Shown: piece after piece, positions 9,022-16,850 of the stretch
How positions within the stretch are numbered: the stretch's first letter is position 1
Layout: each line of letters begins with the position of its first letter
Assembly: GCF_900141715.1 (NCBI RefSeq)
Contig: NZ_FQYK01000001.1
Span: 620,001 to 684,000 of the forward strand
DNA from: Algibacter luteus
Lineage (GTDB): Bacteria > Bacteroidota > Bacteroidia > Flavobacteriales > Flavobacteriaceae
Direction: 5' to 3'
DNA length: 64,000 nt
Position numbers and translations under genes: made by a program
Notes under the pieces: model-generated
What the model was told of the DNA's origin: nothing
The model's input: only the letters and a program-made list of their open reading frames with translations
Databases searched by the model: none

Positions 9022-9655
9022 TTTCGCAATAATAGCAACCACTCAACGAAATAGATGCGCCAATGGTTATGGTTAATAAATCTCCGTTAAACGAGCCAAA
9101 ACCATTCGATTCCGGGTTAAAATTATCACTAAATCCTTTTATGTATGAGGCGTCAATATAAATAGAAAGTTTATCTGAAATGCCATAATGGACCTCAAGA
9201 CCTCCCAAAACATTTAAATACGACAGATTATTATCTCCGTAATTCCCTAAAGGCTTCACCATAGAAAACCCTGGTCCCGCATGAATAAAAGTGCCTATTT
9301 TATTTGAAATATTAAAAATACTCGACCCATCAAAAACTACTTGCAAATTGATTCGAGAATAATTCACTTTGAACTCGGGTGTGTTGTTTATGTTAGAAAA
9401 TCGGTTAAAGCCAAAATCTAATTTAGCTCCAAATGGCGACTTTAACATATATTGTAGACCCAAATTAATAGTCGGAAAATTAATAGTATTCGCTTCAAAA
9501 TCGCTAACAAATCCATTGGTTGAAGGGTTATTTACTCCCAATGCAAATTGTGCTTTAACTTTTCTCGTGTCACTTTGAGAAAAACTTGAAAAACTGTAAA
9601 ACAGAAACATGAAAACAAACCAAAAATGGCGATTCAATTTAAAATCTAAGGTCAT
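9014..9655 (-). CDS. Outer-membrane beta-barrel protein
   Basis: 213 residues with a signal peptide ending at FSSFSQS. Alternating-hydrophobicity strands follow ([37 protein letters not shown]), ending in an aromatic-rich last stretch. This looks like a small OmpA/OmpW-like 8-stranded barrel. Function unknown. It opens the operon with ruvC and hemW, and its start lies only 30 bp from the divergent start at 9686. Confidence 0.75.
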   Translation of the reverse strand: MTLDFKLNRHFWFVFMFLFYSFSSFSQSDTRKVKAQFALGVNNPSTNGFVSDFEANTINFPTINLGLQYMLKSPFGAKLDFGFNRFSNINNTPEFKVNYSRINLQVVFDGSSIFNISNKIGTFIHAGPGFSMVKPLGNYGDNNLSYLNVLGGLEVHYGISDKLSIYIDASYIKGFSDNFNPESNGFGSFNGDLLTITIGASISLSGCYYCEND

Positions 9656-9685
9656 GTGGTAATATTAATTTAATTTGCAACAGCA

Positions 9686-10660
9686 ATGATATACGCGTTA
9701 CCATACAAAACTAAACAATTCTTTTTTGTGCTAATCAAATTAAGCATTGTAGTTGGAGCATTTTATTTTATCTACCAAAAATTAGCAACTAACAATCATT
9801 TAAGTTTTTCCGAATTTATTCAACTTTTAAGCAAAAACAACACGTTTTCGGTAAAAAACATCATTTTTTTACTGATTTTAAGCTTTTTTAATTGGTTTTT
9901 TGAAATTCTAAAATGGAAAACCCTGGTTAGTTATGTGATGCCCATCCAATTTAAAAATGCGATTCAGCAAAGTTTAGGCTCTTTAACTGCCTCGCTTTTT
10001 ACACCTAACCGAATTGGAGAATATGGCGCTAAAGCTATTTACTTCATTTCAAACTTAAGAAAACGAATTCTGCTCGTAAACCTGATGAGTAATATGCTGC
10101 AGATGAGCGTTACCTTGTTAATAGGTATCATCGGATTTTACTATTATATCTCAAAATATAATCCGGATATCAATTATTTCCGGATATCAAAATTCATAGT
10201 GTTAGTTGTTATTGCCGTTATTCTAATCAGCTTTGGTATAACTTCAGATAAATTTAAAATAAAAGGGTTTTCAATTGATAAAATCAAGCATTTTGTTTTT
10301 AGATATCCTAAAACTAAATTGTTAGCCGGATTTCTATTGTCATTACTTAGGTATTTAATTTTCTCATTTCAATTCTATGTTCTGTTGCAGATATTTCATG
10401 TTGAGTTAAATTATATAGACGCTATGACCATTATTACGTCCATGTATCTATTAGCATCAATAGTACCTACTATTTTTATTTTTGATGTGGTTATAAAAGG
10501 AAGTGTGGCGGTTTATTTATTTTCGCTGGCAGGAATTAACGAAATAGTTATACTTGCAATCATTACTCTCATGTGGATATTGAACTTTGTACTACCAAGT
10601 ATTATTGGAAGTTATTACGTGCTGCGTTTTAAACTACCTAAAACCAAAAGTGAACAATGA
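9686..10660 (+). CDS. Lysylphosphatidylglycerol synthase-like/flippase-like integral membrane protein
   Basis: 324 residues with about eight hydrophobic helices and the pattern of the UPF0104/LPG-synthase transmembrane family (SLGSLTASLFTPNRIGEYGAKAIYF near residues 96-119). Such proteins are usually inner-membrane lipid-modifying enzymes or lipid translocators linked to glycosyltransferases. It is coupled by an ATGA overlap to the GT2 gene downstream, which supports a joint role in building a lipid-linked glycan or glycolipid. The lipid acted on is unknown. Confidence 0.78.
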   Translation: MIYALPYKTKQFFFVLIKLSIVVGAFYFIYQKLATNNHLSFSEFIQLLSKNNTFSVKNIIFLLILSFFNWFFEILKWKTLVSYVMPIQFKNAIQQSLGSLTASLFTPNRIGEYGAKAIYFISNLRKRILLVNLMSNMLQMSVTLLIGIIGFYYYISKYNPDINYFRISKFIVLVVIAVILISFGITSDKFKIKGFSIDKIKHFVFRYPKTKLLAGFLLSLLRYLIFSFQFYVLLQIFHVELNYIDAMTIITSMYLLASIVPTIFIFDVVIKGSVAVYLFSLAGINEIVILAIITLMWILNFVLPSIIGSYYVLRFKLPKTKSEQ

Positions 10661-11799
10661 TTTTAATTTTTACAATTATAACCATCATTTACCTTATTCT
10701 AATTGGAAGCTTTGTTTTTGGCTTTAATAAAATACCAGAGTACAAACCACAAAACCTTGCGAAACAGACGAAGTTTTCAATTTTAATTCCGTTTAGAAAT
10801 GAAGCCGATAATTTGCAAAAATTAATCGATTCCATTATTAAATTAGACTATCCATCAGAATTATTCGAAGTTATTTTTATTGATGATGCTTCAGAAGATT
10901 CGTCTGTTGAAATTATAAAAAGTGGATTCGTCATTACGCAATCAGAGCATGGTGTTCAAATCAATTTTAAAATTATTTCTAACCAAAGATTAACGAATTC
11001 ACCTAAAAAAGATGCCATAACTTCTGCAATACAAAAGGCGCAATATGACTGGATAATTACCACCGATGCCGACTGCCAATTACCAAAATTATGGTTAGAT
11101 AGTTTCAACGATTTTATTCAAAACCATAGTCCGCGTTTTATCGCTGCACCTGTTATTTATGACGATAATAGCTCGTTTTTAAATCGCTTTCAAATTCTTG
11201 ACATGTTAAGTTTACAAGGCGCCACAATTGGCGGTTTCGGACTTAAAAAACCATTTTTGTGCAACGGTGCAAATTTGGCTTATAAAAAAGAGACATTTAT
11301 TGAAGTAAACGGCTTTAATGGAAATACCAATATTGCTAGCGGCGACGATATTTTTCTTCTCGAAAAAATAGTGAAGACATACCCCAAACAAACACACTAT
11401 CTAAAATGTAAAAAAGCCATAGTAACAACCCAACCTCAACCTACATGGAACGATTTAAAAGCCCAACGATTGAGATGGGCAGCAAAAACTACCGCATATA
11501 ACAATTGGTTTGGAAAACTCACAGGCTTAATCGTTTTACTGATGAATGCGTCAGTTTTAGTAGGTTTAATATTTTCACTTCTAAAAATTATAAGTTTCAA
11601 ATCGTTCTTTTATGTATTGTTTATCAAGTTTAGCATCGATTTTTATTTAATTTATAAATCGGCTGTCTTTTTCAATCAAAAACACCTGCTTATAACATAT
11701 ATTTTCGGCTTCGTTTTATATCCTTTTTTTAGTGTTTATATTGCCGTTTTATCAGGCTTTAAAGGCTATAAATGGAAAGGGCGACATTTTAAAAAATAA
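10657..11799 (+). CDS. Family 2 glycosyltransferase, membrane-anchored
   Basis: 380 residues: one N-terminal membrane helix, then a GT-A domain (FSILIPFRNEADNL, VIFIDDAS, TTDADCQLP as the DxD metal site, and the QRLRWAAK equivalent of the QxxRW motif near residue 270), and two or three C-terminal helices. QxxRW implies a processive or polyprenyl-type inverting GT2 using a nucleotide sugar at the cytosolic face. It is coupled to the flippase-like gene upstream. Sugar specificity cannot be read from sequence. Confidence 0.87.
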   Translation: MILIFTIITIIYLILIGSFVFGFNKIPEYKPQNLAKQTKFSILIPFRNEADNLQKLIDSIIKLDYPSELFEVIFIDDASEDSSVEIIKSGFVITQSEHGVQINFKIISNQRLTNSPKKDAITSAIQKAQYDWIITTDADCQLPKLWLDSFNDFIQNHSPRFIAAPVIYDDNSSFLNRFQILDMLSLQGATIGGFGLKKPFLCNGANLAYKKETFIEVNGFNGNTNIASGDDIFLLEKIVKTYPKQTHYLKCKKAIVTTQPQPTWNDLKAQRLRWAAKTTAYNNWFGKLTGLIVLLMNASVLVGLIFSLLKIISFKSFFYVLFIKFSIDFYLIYKSAVFFNQKHLLITYIFGFVLYPFFSVYIAVLSGFKGYKWKGRHFKK

Positions 11800-11819
11800 T
11801 TTTAGTAGTTTTATCTCTT

Positions 11820-12554
11820 ATGGATTTATTCAACAAAACTTCAAACCCCGCATTTACCAATCACTTTTTTGGAGGTAAAAGTGCCTCACAAAAAACAATG
11901 ACGGTTACTGGAATTTTCATTAAATCTATGCTTTCCATTACTATAATAGTTATTATTTCTATTGGCATGTGGAAACTTCATGCTACCGGAGCACCCATAA
12001 AATGGTATTCTTTAGGTGGTATGTTAGCGGCTATAATTATTAGTATTGTTATTTCCGTGCGCCAGCATTGGGCACATATTTTAGTGCCCATGTATGCCAT
12101 CGCCAAAGGCTTTTTTCTAGGCGCCATGACAGTTTATGCACATGCCCAATTTCCTAATTTACCATATCAAGCCATCGGTATTACCATCATTACGTTTATT
12201 GTAATGCTAGTACTTTATCAAACCAGAATTATCGTAGTTACTAAAAAACTTAGAAGTGTTATTATCACAGCAGCAGCTAGTATTTTCGTAATCTATATTA
12301 TCTCATGGATTTTAAGTTTTTTCGGCATAAAAGTATTCATTTGGGGTACCTCATGGCCAGCCATAATATTCAATATACTCGCTGCCATATTCGCGTCGTT
12401 ATCGCTTTTACTCGACTTCGATTATATAGAGCGCCATAAAAACAAATCGCCCAAATACAAAGAATGGCTCGCTACCTGGGGTCTTCTCGTTACATTGGTT
12501 TGGTTGTATATGGAAGTGCTAAGGCTCATGCGAAAACTAGCTATTAAGTTTTAA
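11820..12554 (+). CDS. Bax inhibitor-1/YccA family membrane protein
   Basis: 244 residues with about seven hydrophobic helices. It follows the BI-1/TMBIM layout but in the Bacteroidota form (ending in LLDFDYIERHKNKSPKYKEW, then a last helix and LRLMRKLAIKF). The family includes pH-sensitive calcium-leak channels; in bacteria its role is mostly unknown. It follows the GT2 gene by 20 nt and may be part of the same transcript. Confidence 0.85.
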   Translation: MDLFNKTSNPAFTNHFFGGKSASQKTMTVTGIFIKSMLSITIIVIISIGMWKLHATGAPIKWYSLGGMLAAIIISIVISVRQHWAHILVPMYAIAKGFFLGAMTVYAHAQFPNLPYQAIGITIITFIVMLVLYQTRIIVVTKKLRSVIITAAASIFVIYIISWILSFFGIKVFIWGTSWPAIIFNILAAIFASLSLLLDFDYIERHKNKSPKYKEWLATWGLLVTLVWLYMEVLRLMRKLAIKF

Positions 12555-12562
12555 ATTTTTAT

Positions 12563-12644
12563 GGCGTTACCCAAAGGGTCGGGCTTTACAATACAAGTCC
12601 TCGCTCGTACCTCGCTGTGGGCTTTCCTTTGCAATCCCTAACGC
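12563..12644 (-). repeat. Dispersed intergenic repeat, copy 1
   Basis: Read on the minus strand, this stretch carries GCGTTAGGGATTGCA, a CGAGGTACGAGCGAGG segment, then AAAGCCCGACCC and GGGTAACGCC. The same blocks in the same order recur at 56465-56570, and more diverged at 61398-61475. No open frame is evident. It sits between two convergent genes. Confidence 0.65.
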
Positions 12645-12682
12645 AGCTTCAATTTGTGGCAGTAGTACATTTTAGAGTGATT

Positions 12683-13168
12683 TTAATTCACTTGAATAAC
12701 AACAGGAATTTTAAATTCGGTAGTCACTTGTTGTCCGCGCTTTATTGCAGGAAATAATTTGGGTAAACTATCTAAACTATTTTCAAGTAAATCTTTAATA
12801 TTTGGAATTTCTTGAAGTGTGAGGGAATCAATTTTAGCATGTATTAAAGCCAACTCACCTTTTTGAGATACTATAAATTTGAGCATCAAGGTATCATGAA
12901 TATCTTCAGAAACTACAATACGCTCCGCTTCTAAAAAATTGGCAATAGTTGTCGTTATCGTTTGTTGAAAACAACGAGTTTTTTCAGCTTTAGTTTCAGA
13001 AGAATCGCAAGCAGAAAAATTTGGATATTCGTCCACATCATTCCAATTAAAGGTTTGCAGTTCTTCATTCAGAATAGCTTCAGAAGATGTTTTTTTTACA
13101 TTAAAATATTCACACGAAGTGCATGATAAAATGACTATTAAAACTAAGAGGTTCCTCATGGATTGCAA
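12683..13168 (-). CDS. Small lipoprotein with TonB-C-like tail
   Basis: 161 residues with a lipoprotein signal (VLIVILSCTSC, lipid-modified Cys at about 16 or 19). The C-terminal half (FIVSQKGELALIHAKID... and GQQVTTEFKIPVVIQVN) matches the end of TonB C-terminal domains as found in the neighbouring M56 protein. It is probably periplasmic. It lies downstream of the BlaI/M56 pair but is separated from it by a terminator. Confidence 0.65.
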   Translation of the reverse strand: MQSMRNLLVLIVILSCTSCEYFNVKKTSSEAILNEELQTFNWNDVDEYPNFSACDSSETKAEKTRCFQQTITTTIANFLEAERIVVSEDIHDTLMLKFIVSQKGELALIHAKIDSLTLQEIPNIKDLLENSLDSLPKLFPAIKRGQQVTTEFKIPVVIQVN

Positions 13169-13217
13169 CTGAAACCGAAAAATACAATTTTTTTAGATTT
13201 TATATACTCAAAAAAGC

Positions 13218-13245
13218 AAAAACCGAAGGATGGCCTTCGGTTTTT
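13218..13245 (-). terminator. Rho-independent terminator of the BlaI/M56 operon
   Basis: AAAAACCGAAGG-atgg-CCTTCGGTTTTT is a perfect 12-bp stem. It lies 26 bp after the M56 stop on the minus strand. Confidence 0.87.
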
Positions 13246-13271
13246 AAAAAAGATTACAACTAAATTGTCTT

Positions 13272-14894
13272 TTATTGTTTTGATTTCTTCTCTGCTATTT
13301 CAAAAATAATTGGTAAAGAATAAGGTACATTTACTTTTTTACCTTGATGTTCACCTGGTGTAAATTTAGGCAGTGTATTAATAACACGAATAGCTTCGGC
13401 CTCTAAACCAGGGTGTGGTGCTCTAGAACGAACATCTACAATATCACCCGTATTACTTATTTTAAAAATAACGTTTATGCGCTGTCTGCCGGTTAATTTT
13501 AGGCTATCTGCTAATTTGGTATTAAAATTATTATTAACATGCATTGAAATGTTTTTCGACATACATTTCTTTTGTTCATTTGCTGGTAAATTTTCACAAC
13601 CTAGAAATACGGGTGGCTGATCTATAATTGCAAAAGGGATATCTACATACTTAATCACATCGGCAAAAAACGGATCGTTAAAACCATCTTCACTTGTTAA
13701 AACCAGTAAACTTTTAAGTGCAACATCTTCGCCTTCGCTAATATGTCCTTGTACCTGAATTTGTTCAAAAACAGCAACTATCTTCCCTACTAATTCAGAC
13801 TCTGTTTTTTGGGAAGTATAAGCAGTAACCTCATCTAACAATGCCTGATTAAATTCTCTGCCTTTAGCTGTATTCAATAACAACCTTAAGCCTTTCTCTT
13901 CATGGTCGTTCAAGTTACCTTGCTTTTGAATTTGGTTTTTTAAAGCCTTAATTTTTTTGATTAATGGCGTTTCATTTTTAAGTTCTTGATTTACACTAAC
14001 GCTATCCTCTTTGTTATTAGTAGCATCAAGACAAGAAGTATAAATTAACATTCCAAAAACAATTGGAACAATTAAAACATACTTAAATAAGCTAACCTGT
14101 TTTGATTTTGTTTTTTGTAACATAATGATTCGTTTTTTGATTAATGATTTTTTAAAAAATGGATTGATGAATGAAATATTTCTAGTCTCAAATACTTGTG
14201 ATAACAAGTTTTGATAATACGCGTTTTTACTTTGACTTTTTACTGCCTGTGCATCGGCTATATATTCATGTAACGACATGATTCTATTTTGGTACATGTA
14301 TACCAGCGGATTAAACCAAAACAGAATTCGTAATAGCTCAAAAAACAATAAATCTAAAGTGTGTTTTTGTTTTACATGCACTATTTCGTGCTTTAAAACT
14401 GCCGCTCGTTCTTCTTTCTTAAGTAGCTCACCTAAAAATATATAGTTAAAAAACGAAAAGGCCATGTTGCTTTTTAACAAGCTAACCACATAAAAATTGC
14501 TTTCAAGTTGTTTCGGATTATTTTTAAGTAAAAACAGAATCTTACTAAGTTTAACTAAAAATAAAATAAAGGCAACAAATAATCCTAGATAAAAAATAAA
14601 CTCCCAAGTAACAAAGGATTTTTCTTCTGTTGCAAATTGTGTTAATTCTGTAATTGGTAATTCAGCTGGTGTTGAATTACCAATTATAATTTCTGGTAAA
14701 TTGATGATGTATTCTTTGGATATAATATGTTTAAAACTACTTATTTTAATAAATGGTAAAATCAGAGAAAGTAAGGCGGTTACCAGTAAATATGCCCTGT
14801 TCCAATTAAAAAACGTTTCTTTTTTAAGAAAAACATCAAACACAATTATAAAGAATAATTGAAAAGCAACTATTTGTATGATATAATTTAACAT
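13272..14894 (-). CDS. M56-family metallopeptidase (BlaR1-like sensor) with TonB-C domain
   Basis: 540 residues. Four N-terminal membrane helices enclose a zinc-peptidase motif LKHEIVHVKQKH (HExxH near residue 170) plus the downstream LHEYIADAQAV. A further helix (ALIVPIVFGMLIYTS-like region near 275) leads to a periplasmic part ending in a TonB-like domain (RINVIFKISNTGDIVDV... LPKFTPGEHQGKKVNVPYSLPIIF). In BlaR1/MecR1 systems this peptidase inactivates the BlaI repressor. The ligand here is unknown, since no penicillin-binding sensor domain is seen. It starts 2 nt after the blaI-like stop. Confidence 0.86.
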   Translation of the reverse strand: MLNYIIQIVAFQLFFIIVFDVFLKKETFFNWNRAYLLVTALLSLILPFIKISSFKHIISKEYIINLPEIIIGNSTPAELPITELTQFATEEKSFVTWEFIFYLGLFVAFILFLVKLSKILFLLKNNPKQLESNFYVVSLLKSNMAFSFFNYIFLGELLKKEERAAVLKHEIVHVKQKHTLDLLFFELLRILFWFNPLVYMYQNRIMSLHEYIADAQAVKSQSKNAYYQNLLSQVFETRNISFINPFFKKSLIKKRIIMLQKTKSKQVSLFKYVLIVPIVFGMLIYTSCLDATNNKEDSVSVNQELKNETPLIKKIKALKNQIQKQGNLNDHEEKGLRLLLNTAKGREFNQALLDEVTAYTSQKTESELVGKIVAVFEQIQVQGHISEGEDVALKSLLVLTSEDGFNDPFFADVIKYVDIPFAIIDQPPVFLGCENLPANEQKKCMSKNISMHVNNNFNTKLADSLKLTGRQRINVIFKISNTGDIVDVRSRAPHPGLEAEAIRVINTLPKFTPGEHQGKKVNVPYSLPIIFEIAEKKSKQ

Positions 14895-14896
14895 GC

Positions 14897-15259
14897 TTAC
14901 AATTCTTTTTTGTTGATTTCATTTAAAACCGACTCTAAGTCCTTTACATTCATATCATTTTTCTTCACAAAAAACGACACCATACTTTTAAAAGAACCTT
15001 GAAAATAATTATCTACCAATTTATTTATTGATTGGTTGCTGTAATCTTGTTTCGCAATAAGCGGAAAATACACATGCCCTTTACCTTTCTTTTCGTAATC
15101 AACGAAACCCTTACTTTCTAAAATTCTAACAATTGTTGAAACTGTGTTATACGCTGGTTTTGGCTCAGGAAATTCTTCAATAATGGCTTTTACATTGGCC
15201 TTTTTTAGTTGCCAAAGTATTTGCATAATATCTTCTTCTGCTTTTGTAAGTTGCTTCAT
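14897..15259 (-). CDS. BlaI/MecI/CopY-family repressor
   Basis: 120-residue winged-helix repressor: LTKAEEDIMQILWQ, then recognition-helix region KPAYNTVSTIVRILESKGF (residues ~33-51) and the wing EKKGKGHVYFPL, followed by a dimerisation tail. It is expected to repress its own operon by binding dyads in the 15260-15403 gap, where three identical dyads occur. It is paired with the M56 sensor peptidase that should cleave or release it. Confidence 0.92.
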   Translation of the reverse strand: MKQLTKAEEDIMQILWQLKKANVKAIIEEFPEPKPAYNTVSTIVRILESKGFVDYEKKGKGHVYFPLIAKQDYSNQSINKLVDNYFQGSFKSMVSFFVKKNDMNVKDLESVLNEINKKEL

Positions 15260-15282
15260 AATTCTAAACTATTAAATTATTC

Positions 15283-15342
15283 AACTAAACTTTTAGTTAC
15301 ACAAATATAACTAAAAAATTAGTTTAAACTAATTTTTTAGTT
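15283..15342. promoter_or_regulatory. Three AACTAA-N4-TTAGTT operator dyads
   Basis: Three exact copies of AACTAA-N4-TTAGTT occur at 15283-15298, 15309-15324 and 15327-15342. The last two merge into a 34-bp perfect palindrome (15309-15342). They start 24 bp upstream of the blaI-like ATG and lie between it and the divergent gene at 15404, so they are the likely BlaI binding sites and may control both directions. The dyad is seen directly; binding is inferred. Confidence 0.75.
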
Positions 15343-15403
15343 TAAAGATGTAACAATTGGCATGATTTTTAGTCTAACTTATTGAATAACTTAAACTTTT
15401 TTA

Positions 15404-15907
15404 ATGGATATTATTTTAATTATCATTGCTGCCCTTTTAATGTTTTTAGGAATTATAGGCAGTTTTATACCCGTATTGCCTGGACCACTCACTAGTTGGG
15501 TTGGTCTGTTGGTACTTCATTTTACAGATGCCATTCCTGTAGATCAGTCGTTTTTAATAATTACTTTGATTATTGCTTTATTTATTTGGCTGCTAGATTA
15601 TATTATTCCTGCCTTAGGCACTAAACGATTTGGCGGTACTAGATACGGTATGATTGGCACGACGATTGGACTTATTGTTGGTCTATTAGCTCCTATTCCT
15701 GGTGGTATCATTATCGGTCCGTTTATAGGTGCTTTAGTTGGTGAATTAATTAATAAAAGTGATTCTAGAACTGCAACAAAAGCAGCTTTTGGCTCTTTTA
15801 TTGGGTTCTTAACTTCAACTTTTATAAAGTTTGTTGTTGCCGTCATATACCTCGGCCTGTACATTGGTATTCTATGGGACTATAAAGATGCTTTATTTCA
15901 CTTATAA
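15404..15907 (+). CDS. DUF456 membrane protein
   Basis: 167 residues with about four or five hydrophobic segments. It shows the DUF456 glycine-rich repeats (GTRYGMIGTTIGLIVG and IIIGPFIGALVGEL). The N-terminus LIIIAALLMFLGIIGSFIPVLPGP is the family hallmark. Function unknown. It diverges from blaI across the operator array, so BlaI may regulate it. Confidence 0.85.
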   Translation: MDIILIIIAALLMFLGIIGSFIPVLPGPLTSWVGLLVLHFTDAIPVDQSFLIITLIIALFIWLLDYIIPALGTKRFGGTRYGMIGTTIGLIVGLLAPIPGGIIIGPFIGALVGELINKSDSRTATKAAFGSFIGFLTSTFIKFVVAVIYLGLYIGILWDYKDALFHL

Positions 15908-15914
15908 AAAGAAG

Positions 15915-15948
15915 AAACCCTGTGGGTCTCTCACCTCCACAGGGTTTT
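15915..15948 (+). terminator. Terminator after the DUF456 gene
   Basis: AAACCCTGTGG-N11-CCACAGGGTTT is an 11-bp perfect stem beginning 8 bp after the stop and ending in a T-run. Confidence 0.85.
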
Positions 15949-16109
15949 GTAAATTGCTATTATCAACAAAAAAATTGAGGGATTAATTAATTTTTTTGAA
16001 GTGTTGATAGTCAAATCTAAACATAACTATTGTTTTCGAACTGCGGGAAACCCACAGCAACTTTACGGACTCTTCGTAGTTTTGAGGTATAGCAAGGGTT
16101 CCGAGCCAA

Positions 16110-16149
16110 AAAAAAAAGTGATTTTTTTTAAAAAAAATCACTTTTTTTT
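16110..16149 (-). terminator. 40-bp perfect palindrome, terminator of the response regulator gene
   Basis: A8-GTGA-T8 followed directly by A8-TCAC-T8 makes a 20-bp perfect stem with no loop. It lies 18 bp after the response-regulator stop on the minus strand. It ends in a T-run in both directions, so it can stop transcription from either side. Confidence 0.75.
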
Positions 16150-16166
16150 GCATTCTGTAGTACTTA

Positions 16167-16841
16167 CTACACAAATCCTTTTTTTCTAGCCTCATTTAGT
16201 AGGGTTTCATCTTGCCCATCGTTAACATCAAAAATCTCTCTGAGCTGTTTTTTTCTTTTTTCAATGGCACTTAATGAAATATCTAAATGTGTCGCTAAAT
16301 TTTTTGTTTTCACACCTTGTGATAACAGATATAAAATCTTTCTGTTTTTATCGTCTATTACAATATCACTTGTAATTGTTTTTCTAATATGGCTGTTAAC
16401 GGTTCCACTATAAAATGGAGGGTTATTTAAAACAGCTTGAAAAGCACTTGCAAGTTCACTAGAAGTAAGATCGCTTTTAATCATGAATCCCTCCGGATCA
16501 ATAGTTTTAATGATATTGTGAATTCTAAAGGATTCATTAAACATGGTTAAAATAATAATTTTAGCTTTTGGCAATATTTTTCGAGCATACTCAGCTAAAT
16601 CTTCACCAGAACTCATAGATCCATCGGTTGATGGTGGCAAGCTTATATCAACAAACAACACATTATATGGTCTTTCATTTTTAATAGATTTATCCATATA
16701 AAGCACGGCTTCATCACAATTATTAGCAATGTCGATTTCTAATTCTTGATTGTCCTTCTTTGTAAAGAGTAAAGTATTTTGATAACCTTCAATAATCATG
16801 GGATGGTCATCAATCATAAGTATCTTTATTTTTTCTGACAT
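16167..16841 (-). CDS. LuxR/NarL-type response regulator
   Basis: 224 residues. An N-terminal receiver (KILMIDDHPMIIEG, phosphoacceptor Asp in VLFVDISLPP near residue 63, Lys in FMIKSD) is followed by a C-terminal LuxR-like helix-turn-helix (LLSQGVKTKNLATHLDISLS, residues ~170-190). It lies 9 bp after the TPR kinase gene and is its obvious partner. Targets are unknown. Confidence 0.9.
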   Translation of the reverse strand: MSEKIKILMIDDHPMIIEGYQNTLLFTKKDNQELEIDIANNCDEAVLYMDKSIKNERPYNVLFVDISLPPSTDGSMSSGEDLAEYARKILPKAKIIILTMFNESFRIHNIIKTIDPEGFMIKSDLTSSELASAFQAVLNNPPFYSGTVNSHIRKTITSDIVIDDKNRKILYLLSQGVKTKNLATHLDISLSAIEKRKKQLREIFDVNDGQDETLLNEARKKGFV

Positions 16842-16850
16842 AATTAGTTT

